Below, piece after piece: positions 58,426-64,000 of a stretch of 64,000 nt of DNA. Under the pieces are notes generated by a model. It was not told the DNA's origin. It did not search any database and worked only from the letters and a program-made list of their open reading frames with translations. Each line of letters begins with the position of its first letter. Position 1 is the first letter of the stretch. Origin of the DNA: Cellulophaga algicola DSM 14237 (GTDB lineage: Bacteria > Bacteroidota > Bacteroidia > Flavobacteriales > Flavobacteriaceae); contig NC_014934.1 in assembly GCF_000186265.1 (NCBI RefSeq), positions 3,100,001-3,164,000 on the forward strand, read 5' to 3'. The translations under genes and the position numbers were made by a program.

Positions 58426-59658
58426 TTATGCCTTTAAATTTTTAATTCTGGCAATTAATGGCGGGTGAGAATAATGCATGAAAACATAAGCGGGGTGAGG
58501 GGTAAGATTACTTAAACTGTTTTTAGATAATTTTTTGAGGGAGGTAATTAATGGGGTTGCAGAAAAAGTGTTTTTAGCAAAATCATCTGCTTGATATTCA
58601 AATTTTCGAGATAACATATTCATAACCAATCCTGTGATTTCTGAAATAGGGGTGTATAGGATTCCAAAACTGATGAGTGCTGCATGAAAACTAGGTGTGG
58701 TAACACCAATCGCTAAGGAGACCTCGGGAGTAGTTACAAAAAAAGAGAGCACAAATAATGTAAATCCTGTTAATAAAATACTACTAAATAGGTTAAAAAT
58801 AATGTGTTTGCGTTTGTAATGACCAACTTCATGTGCTAGAACAGCTACAATCTCATCTTCATTTAAATCATTAATTAAAGTGTCATAGAGCGTCACTCTT
58901 TTTTCTTTTCCAAAACCAGAGAAATAGGCATTGGCTTTTGTAGATCTTTTAGAACCATCAATTACAAAAATATTATTAAGTTCAAAGCCCACTCCATGTG
59001 CATAGGCTTCTATTTTAGTTTTTAAAGAACCTTCTTCTAATGGGGTTTGCTTATTGAATAATGGGACAATTAATTTGCTGTAAAAAAGATTAATAATTAA
59101 AGCAAAAGCGGCCATTAATACCCAAGCATATATCCAGAAATTAGTGCCAGCCCAATTAAAGAACCAAATAAATAAGGAAATTATTACACCTCCTAGAATA
59201 GAAGTCATCAACCATCCTTTAAGCTTGTCAGCAAAAAATAATTTAGGGGTAGATTTATTAAAGCCAAATTTTTCTTCAATTACAAAAGTAGAATAATAGC
59301 TAAAAGGTGTGGTAATAATATCACTCCCTATCATAATAATTCCGAAAAATATAAGCGCTATAATAATAGTGTTATCAGAAAAATTTCGTGCTAAACTATC
59401 AATATAGCCAAAGCCGCCAAAAATTAAAAATGAAAGTGTAAGTACCAACGAAAAACTAGAGGTTAATAACCCAAACTTGTAATTAGTGGCTTTGTAATCT
59501 TGAGATTTCTGATATTCTTCTGCATCAAAAACGTCATTTAATTCTTTTGGTACAGGATCTTTGTATCGTTTGGCATTGAGGTAATCTACTGTAGTTTCAA
59601 TTATAAATTGAAGACTTACTATGGCAATAATGAGGTAAAAAAATACGTCGTTTGTCAT
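58426..59658 (-). CDS. M48 family metallopeptidase (CAAX protease Ste24-like)
   Basis: A 410-residue integral membrane protease. The zinc motif H276-E277-x-x-H280 in LAHEVGHYKRKH is intact; a third ligand, E, follows in EYQADDFAKNTF. N-terminal M48 CAAX-protease segment: TTPFSYYSTFVIEEKFGFNKST. Several transmembrane helices surround the site. Bacterial homologues act on membrane-protein quality control, not on prenylated proteins. It is followed after 27 nt by the SpoU gene upstream. Confidence 0.93.
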   Translation of the reverse strand: MTNDVFFYLIIAIVSLQFIIETTVDYLNAKRYKDPVPKELNDVFDAEEYQKSQDYKATNYKFGLLTSSFSLVLTLSFLIFGGFGYIDSLARNFSDNTIIIALIFFGIIMIGSDIITTPFSYYSTFVIEEKFGFNKSTPKLFFADKLKGWLMTSILGGVIISLFIWFFNWAGTNFWIYAWVLMAAFALIINLFYSKLIVPLFNKQTPLEEGSLKTKIEAYAHGVGFELNNIFVIDGSKRSTKANAYFSGFGKEKRVTLYDTLINDLNEDEIVAVLAHEVGHYKRKHIIFNLFSSILLTGFTLFVLSFFVTTPEVSLAIGVTTPSFHAALISFGILYTPISEITGLVMNMLSRKFEYQADDFAKNTFSATPLITSLKKLSKNSLSNLTPHPAYVFMHYSHPPLIARIKNLKA

Positions 59659-59685
59659 ATAATAAATTAATTGTTTTGTTTGTAT

Positions 59686-60495
59686 TTACAAACTTCTTTG
59701 CCTTTTGGCTTCAAAAATTAAAATAGCTGCAGAAACAGAAACATTCATAGAATCTATTTCTCCTTCCATAGGTATGATAATATTTTGAGTTGCATTTTCT
59801 AACCACTCCTCAGAAAGTCCAGTCGCTTCAGTACCTACTACAATTGCAGAGGGTGTTTTGAAGCTCGTGTTAGTATATACTTTTGAAGCGGTTAATGCGG
59901 CACAGAAAATATTTATATTGTTTTCTTTTAAAAACGCAATAATTTCTGTTGTGTTGCCTGTAGCTATAGGATTTGTAAATACACAACCTACACTGGAACG
60001 AATAATATTAGGATTGTATAAATCGGTTTTAGGGTTTGCGATAATCACAGCGTCTAAATTAGCGGCATCTGCGGTTCTTAATAAGGCCCCAATATTCCCT
60101 GGTTTTTCAGGTGCTTCCGCAACTAAAACTAAAGGATTTTTATTTTTAAATTTTAATTCACTTAAAATGTGTGTCTTTGCTTTTGCAATAGCTAAAATGC
60201 CTTCTGTGGTTTCGCGATAAGCAATTTTTTGGTACACTTCTTTAGATACACTAATTAACACTGGTTGGTATGCTAAAGTTGCAGTTAATTCCTCTATTTT
60301 AGATTCAGGGAATAAACCTTCAGCATAAAAAACAGTCTCAATAGTATAAAAACCTTTAAGTGCTAATTCAAACTCACGAATACCTTCAAGAATAAAATTT
60401 CCTGTTTTTTTACGCTCTCTTGATTTGTCTTTTAAAACAAGAACATTTTTAATGAGTGTATTTTGAAGGCTGCTAATATGTTTGGTTGAATTCAT
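59686..60495 (-). CDS. TrmH/SpoU family RNA methyltransferase
   Basis: A 269-residue SPOUT enzyme. N-terminal substrate-binding domain (KDKSRERKKTGNFILEGIRE); C-terminal knotted SAM domain with EAPEKPGNIGALLRTADAA, the N-x-x-I-IRSSVG motif (NPNIIRSSVGCVFTNPI), GTEATGLSEEW, and IPMEGEIDSMNVSVSAAILIFE. The R in LLRTADA and the IPM-SMNVS motif are conserved catalytic or SAM elements. The likely substrate is rRNA or tRNA 2'-O-ribose; the exact target is not clear. It is the last gene before the divergent plus-strand block. Confidence 0.93.
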   Translation of the reverse strand: MNSTKHISSLQNTLIKNVLVLKDKSRERKKTGNFILEGIREFELALKGFYTIETVFYAEGLFPESKIEELTATLAYQPVLISVSKEVYQKIAYRETTEGILAIAKAKTHILSELKFKNKNPLVLVAEAPEKPGNIGALLRTADAANLDAVIIANPKTDLYNPNIIRSSVGCVFTNPIATGNTTEIIAFLKENNINIFCAALTASKVYTNTSFKTPSAIVVGTEATGLSEEWLENATQNIIIPMEGEIDSMNVSVSAAILIFEAKRQRSL

Positions 60496-60549
60496 TGCTG
60501 CAAAAATAAACTAATCTTAATATACCGTCCTTACAATGTATTAAGTTAA

Positions 60550-60578
60550 TTTGCGATAAATTAATGCAATTATTTTCT
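60550..60578 (+). promoter_or_regulatory. Putative promoter of the DUF6503 gene
   Basis: TTTG at 60550-60553 and TATTTTCT at 60571-60578 (close to TAnnTTTG), spacer 17 nt. Transcription would start near 60585, after the ATG at 60564. This supports the start at 60642. Confidence 0.4.
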
Positions 60579-60641
60579 GTAACTCTTGTAATGAAAATAT
60601 ATTTTTACCGACTCAGCATTTCAACCCATAAAATACATTAT

Positions 60642-61454
60642 ATGCGCTTAGTACTTATTTCGTTAGTTGTAGCTCTCTTTTTATCGTGTAAAGACACTAA
60701 AAAGAACGAGCAGATTTCTGAACCCGTAAAAGAAACAACAGAAGAAGTTTCAACAACAGAAAGTAAGGTGGAGTATCCAGAAGACTTCATGAAAGTTTTG
60801 GAAGTGCATGGTGGTATTGCTGCATGGAGAGCTCAAAAGACCTTGACTTTTGTTAAGCCAAATGATGAAGGATTTGAACATTATACTATCGATTTACATA
60901 CCAGAAATGAAAAAGTAGTTTCAGAGGAAGTAGAAAGAGGTAATGAAGGGGATAAAACTTGGGTATTAGATCCTGAAAATAATTTTAAAGGTGATGCTGT
61001 TTTTTATAAAAATTTATATTTTTATTTCTATGCAATGCCTTTTGTATTGGCAGATAAAGGGGTTAATTATTCTGAGACAGAAGCATTGGAAGTAGACGGT
61101 GTATCTTATCCTGGTATAAAAGTTAGCTTTGATCAAGGTGTAGGTACTTCTCCAAAAGATAACTATTATGTACATTATGATTCTAAAACAAATCAAATGG
61201 CTTGGTTGGGGTATACGGTAACCTATAGAACAGGAGAGAAATCTGATAAAATTAGTTGGATTAATTATAATGATTGGACCGAGGTTTCTGGATTAAAACT
61301 GCCGAAATCCATTTCTTGGCATAAGGCTGAGGGTAATAAGATATTGGGGGTTGCCAAAACTGTTAATTTTGAAAAAGCAACACTTTCGGACAAGTCAATG
61401 GAAAAAGGCTATTATGCTAAGCCAGAATCGGCTACGTATGTTACCCGTAAGTAA
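60642..61454 (+). CDS. DUF6503 family lipoprotein
   Basis: About 270 residues from MRLVLISLVVALFLSC at 60642 (lipobox LFLSC); the frame is open back to 60564, but the upstream part would cover the promoter boxes. The mature part starts with an E/T/K-rich linker (about 20-50). A folded domain follows: HGGIAAWRAQKTLTF, HYTIDLHTRNEKVVS, LDPENNFKGDAVFYKNLYF, and GLKLPKSISWHKAEGN. These match the DUF6503 family seen in Bacteroidetes. Function unknown. It is just upstream of the molybdenum-cofactor genes but probably separate. Confidence 0.78.
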   Translation: MRLVLISLVVALFLSCKDTKKNEQISEPVKETTEEVSTTESKVEYPEDFMKVLEVHGGIAAWRAQKTLTFVKPNDEGFEHYTIDLHTRNEKVVSEEVERGNEGDKTWVLDPENNFKGDAVFYKNLYFYFYAMPFVLADKGVNYSETEALEVDGVSYPGIKVSFDQGVGTSPKDNYYVHYDSKTNQMAWLGYTVTYRTGEKSDKISWINYNDWTEVSGLKLPKSISWHKAEGNKILGVAKTVNFEKATLSDKSMEKGYYAKPESATYVTRK

Positions 61455-61527
61455 TCTCAAAAATATAATCCCTTAGGATTTTTATTGCCGGTGATTATCC
61501 GTAACTTTCTGCCTTAATAGCTATAGA

Positions 61528-61770
61528 ATGAAAGTTTTATTATTCGGGATTGCCAAAGATATTATTGGAGCTTCGGAATATGAAGTTCCAACACAACCAA
61601 AACCCCCTTCAACCGTAAAAGAGTTAAAGGATGTTTTGGTTGTTTTGTTTCCGGAATTTAGCAAATTGTCCTCTTTTGCGATAGCTGTTAATAGTGAGTA
61701 TGCGGGCGAGGAGGTATTTTTGCATTTAAATGATGAAATAGCAATAATTCCGCCTGTTAGTGGCGGATAG
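61528..61770 (+). CDS. moaD: MoaD-type sulfur carrier (molybdopterin synthase small subunit)
   Basis: An 80-residue ubiquitin-fold protein. It starts MKVLLFGIAKDIIG and ends IIPPVSGG, the double-glycine tail that MoeB-type enzymes adenylate and that carries sulfur to molybdopterin. It is first in the cofactor block, with moaA next after a 180-nt gap. The molybdopterin synthase large subunit gene moaE is not in the window and may follow beyond the right edge. Confidence 0.87.
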   Translation: MKVLLFGIAKDIIGASEYEVPTQPKPPSTVKELKDVLVVLFPEFSKLSSFAIAVNSEYAGEEVFLHLNDEIAIIPPVSGG

Positions 61771-61950
61771 GAACAAGAGATTTGTAGAAAATGCAGCTAA
61801 TACGGATGCTACAGAAGTTTGTAAGAACGACAATCACAAGCGTAGTAGTGTATTACTTTATCGCTCTATGAATAAAAAACGGTTTCTAAAATTAAAAATA
61901 AAGTTTGTAGTAATAAGTCTGTATAATAAAGGCTAAGACACTCCTAAAGT

Positions 61951-62934
61951 ATGTTGGTAGACAATCATAATAGAACTATTAATTACCTGCGTTTGGCGGT
62001 TACAGATCGTTGTAATTTGCGGTGTAATTACTGTATGCCGTCTGAAGGAATAGACTTTGCAGAAAACGATAAACTTTTTACGATCGATGAACTGATTCGA
62101 TTAAGTCAGATTCTGATTACACAGGGGATTACTAAAATTAGAATTACAGGAGGAGAACCTTTTGTCCGCAAAGACTTAATGGTTTTACTACGTGAACTTT
62201 CTAAAATTGATGCGCTAGAAGATATTTCAATCACCACGAACGCTACCGTAATTGGTCCCTATATTTCAGAATTGAAAGCACTGGGTATTAAAAACATCAA
62301 TGTAAGTTTAGATGCGATTACGAAAGATGTTTTTGAGAAAATTACTAGACGCAAGCAATACGACATTGTATATGAAAATATTATTCGTTTAATTACAGAA
62401 GGTTTTAATGTTCGTATTAATTGTATCGCTTTAGAAGGGCAGAATATAAATGAAATTGTCCCGATGCTAGATTTGGCAAAGCACCACAATGTTTGTATTC
62501 GTTATTTAGAAGAAATGCCATTTAATGGGGGATCCAAAAAGTTTACGGCCATTGCTTGGGACTATAAGCGAATTTTAGCACACATAGCAGAAACTTACCC
62601 CGATTATTATCAATTAGAATCGCCAAAAACATCCACATCTATTAACTATAAAATTCCTGGGTTTATCGGTACTTTCGGTGTGATTCCTTCGTTTACAAGA
62701 ACATTTTGTGGATCGTGTAACCGATTGAGGATTTCTGCAACAGGTGATGTAATTACTTGTCTGTATGCCAAAGCTAGTACTAATTTAATTACAGCGTTAC
62801 GGGGTGAAAATTCAGAAGAAACAGTAAAAGAAAATATTTTAAAAGCAGTAGGCAATAGAGCTAAAACTGGTTTTGAGGCACAAGAGAATTATAAAGGAGT
62901 TTTTTCAAACTCTATGACTTCAATAGGAGGATAA
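61951..62934 (+). CDS. moaA: GTP 3',8-cyclase MoaA
   Basis: A 327-residue radical SAM enzyme. N-terminal 4Fe-4S motif CNLRCNYCMP (C-x3-C-x2-C), SAM motif TGGEP, LDAI; C-terminal second cluster FTRTFCGSCNRLRIS to CLYA with three cysteines, and the C-terminal GG tail (SIGG) that feeds the active site. It converts GTP to the first molybdopterin precursor with MoaC. The stop overlaps the moaC start by one base, and an AGGAGG (62925-62930) precedes it. Confidence 0.95.
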   Translation: MLVDNHNRTINYLRLAVTDRCNLRCNYCMPSEGIDFAENDKLFTIDELIRLSQILITQGITKIRITGGEPFVRKDLMVLLRELSKIDALEDISITTNATVIGPYISELKALGIKNINVSLDAITKDVFEKITRRKQYDIVYENIIRLITEGFNVRINCIALEGQNINEIVPMLDLAKHHNVCIRYLEEMPFNGGSKKFTAIAWDYKRILAHIAETYPDYYQLESPKTSTSINYKIPGFIGTFGVIPSFTRTFCGSCNRLRISATGDVITCLYAKASTNLITALRGENSEETVKENILKAVGNRAKTGFEAQENYKGVFSNSMTSIGG

Positions 62935-63407
62935 TGGAAAATAAATTATCACATATAGATGATTCGGGAAATGCGACCATGGTTGATGTTTCTCAAAAAG
63001 AAATTTCAACACGTGTAGCAATAGCAACCGGTCGAGTGATTTTTCCAAAAGAAGTGTTTACGACACTTTCTGCACAAGATTTTTTAGGAAAAAAAGGCAG
63101 TATTATTCAGACTGCAGTGATTGCCGGAATTCAAGCCGTGAAAAGAACTGCAGATTTAATTCCGCTTTGCCATCAATTGGCATTATCAAAAATTGCAATT
63201 GATATTCAGCCAGTGGGTACTAGTTTGCAAATTTCTTGTACTGTAAAATGTAACGAACGTACAGGAGTAGAGATGGAGGCATTAACTGGGGTTACAATTA
63301 GTGCTTTAACTATTTATGATATGTGTAAAGCTTTGTCTCAGGACATTACCATTACTGATGTGCAATTAGCTAAAAAAACAGGAGGTAAAAATGACTTCAA
63401 TAGATAA
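62934..63407 (+). CDS. moaC: Cyclic pyranopterin monophosphate synthase MoaC
   Basis: A 157-residue protein of normal MoaC length. Conserved MVDVSQKEISTRVAIATG, KRTADLIPLCHQLAL, ERTGVEMEALTGVTI and a DMCKALSQ end. Acts after MoaA in cofactor synthesis. Its 3' end overlaps mobA by 17 bp. A strong AGGAGG inside its last codons (63380-63385) sits 5 nt before the mobA start; such clear Shine-Dalgarno sequences are uncommon in this group. Confidence 0.96.
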   Translation: MENKLSHIDDSGNATMVDVSQKEISTRVAIATGRVIFPKEVFTTLSAQDFLGKKGSIIQTAVIAGIQAVKRTADLIPLCHQLALSKIAIDIQPVGTSLQISCTVKCNERTGVEMEALTGVTISALTIYDMCKALSQDITITDVQLAKKTGGKNDFNR

Positions 63408-63984
63408 ACTTTACGGATTAGTACTCTCTGGCGGTAAAAGTACCCGAATGGGAAAAGATAAGGGGTTGATAGCGTACCACGGAATTCCGCAGCGCGATTA
63501 TATTTATAAGCTACTGGAAGAAGTTTGTGACCAAACATTCCTAAGTATCCGAAATGATCAGGTTGATGCAATTTCTAAAGAGTTTCAGGTTATTACGGAT
63601 GATGATACGTTTAGAGGTCCGTATAATGGAATCTTATCAGCTCATAATAAATATCCGAATGTAGCTTGGCTAGTTCTTGCTTGTGATTTGCCGTTGATTG
63701 ATGTTCCGTCCTTGAAAGAATTAATAAATGCCAGAGATACGACTAAGTTGGCAACTTCATTTGCTTTAAAGGAAAATCCACTTCCAGAACCTTTGTGTGC
63801 AATTTGGGAAGCAGCAGGATTAAAAGCTTCTGTAATATATATGAATACACAACAAGGCAGTTGTCCGCGGAAATTTCTGATACATAATGATGTTGCACTC
63901 GTTTTTCCTTCAAATGAACAAGTATTGCTTAATGCTAATTCTATAACGGAATACGAAGAAGCACTGAAAATAGTAGCACAATAA
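63391..63984 (+). CDS. mobA: Molybdenum cofactor guanylyltransferase MobA-like NTP transferase
   Basis: A 197-residue NTP-transferase-fold protein. N-terminal GLVLSGGKSTRMGKDKGLIAYHG (nucleotide-binding GGxSxRMGxDK in part), PYNGILSA, VLACDLPLIDVPSL. It attaches GMP to molybdopterin in most bacteria; a general NTP:sugar transferase is possible but the operon supports MobA. ATG 63391 is preceded by AGGAGGTAAAA. Its stop codon TAA (63982-63984) overlaps the next ATG. Confidence 0.9.
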   Translation: MTSIDKLYGLVLSGGKSTRMGKDKGLIAYHGIPQRDYIYKLLEEVCDQTFLSIRNDQVDAISKEFQVITDDDTFRGPYNGILSAHNKYPNVAWLVLACDLPLIDVPSLKELINARDTTKLATSFALKENPLPEPLCAIWEAAGLKASVIYMNTQQGSCPRKFLIHNDVALVFPSNEQVLLNANSITEYEEALKIVAQ

Positions 63985-64000
63985 TGAATCTAGAACGCTA
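63984..64000 (+). CDS. Start of a possible MoeB/ThiF-type adenylyltransferase (cut by window edge)
   Basis: Only six codons are visible: MNLERY. The ATG overlaps the mobA stop (TAATG), so it is the next gene in the operon. NLERY followed by R/N-RQ is a common opening of MoeB/HesA/ThiF-type enzymes that activate MoaD, and the operon context fits, but the call is guesswork from five residues. Confidence 0.4.

Noticed and set aside
61771-61950. moaE remnant between moaD and moaA
   Set aside because: The stretch has no protein-like frame longer than about 26 codons and no recognisable MoaE motif.
1-64000. tRNA, rRNA or CRISPR arrays
   Set aside because: No T-loop GTTCGA-type core with cloverleaf arms and no regularly spaced direct repeats were found on either strand by eye.

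Overview
The window is AT-rich, densely packed and free of RNA genes. It comes from a member of the Bacteroidetes, most likely a marine Flavobacteriaceae. The evidence is a SusC/SusD pair, many short lipoprotein signals and signal peptides ending in AQ, TAnnTTTG-type -7 promoter boxes, few Shine-Dalgarno sequences, and families typical of this group (PspC/head-GIN, DUF6688, DUF6268, DUF6503, tandem DUF368, DUF349, Npt-like transporter with HEAT repeats). The genus cannot be fixed from sequence alone.

Layout. 1-6.3 kb: all minus strand; the 5' end of a probable sterol desaturase-like gene, a four-gene operon of exported proteins ending in a phosphodiester glycosidase, then a DUF6688-like membrane protein and a small membrane protein. 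6.9-10.7 kb: a plus-strand pair, a class A beta-lactamase-fold hydrolase and a nucleotide-transporter-like protein with a HEAT tail. 10.7-12.9 kb: an SDR oxidoreductase, a Tat-exported haloacid-dehalogenase-like protein and a TetR regulator, with two matching palindromes that look like its operators. 13.1-17.2 kb: a second penicillin-recognising-fold protein next to an exported PEP-synthase-like protein. 17.4-19.6 kb: a lipoprotein formylglycine-generating-enzyme homologue and trxB. 19.6-21.4 kb: a complete IS1182-family element inserted into the loop of the terminator behind trxB. 22.2-26.8 kb: susC/susD. 26.9-29.0 kb: an alpha-oxoamine-synthase-like enzyme and a dipeptide epimerase. 29.1-32.7 kb: head-GIN, PspC, PadR and DUF4870 genes, with palindrome and repeat signals between them. 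32.9-44 kb: mixed genes including a frameshifted DUF6268 barrel gene, nudK, a PBP4-type carboxypeptidase, divergent oxyR/dps, PaiB and a histidine kinase. 44.2-53.6 kb: DUF349, aroE, two tandem DUF368 genes, a TPR protein, a class III aminotransferase and an OstA-like protein. 53.7-54.3 kb: a clearly decayed pseudogene. 54.4-60.5 kb: purA, a fur-family gene, a rel/spoT gene, an M48 protease and a SpoU methyltransferase. 60.6-64 kb: a DUF6503 lipoprotein and the start of a molybdenum-cofactor operon (moaD, moaA, moaC, mobA, then the first codons of a probable moeB/thiF-like gene).

Themes. Much of the window deals with the envelope and peptidoglycan: three serine acyl-enzyme proteins (6906, 13074, 35980), a dipeptide epimerase, two DUF368 lipid-carrier translocase homologues, an OstA-like protein and the PspC module. 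The items that stand out most are the exported PEP-synthase-like protein beside a serine hydrolase, the Npt/HEAT protein beside another serine hydrolase, the TetR operator pair, the IS inside a terminator, and several gene relics. No CRISPR, phage or recognised defence system was seen.
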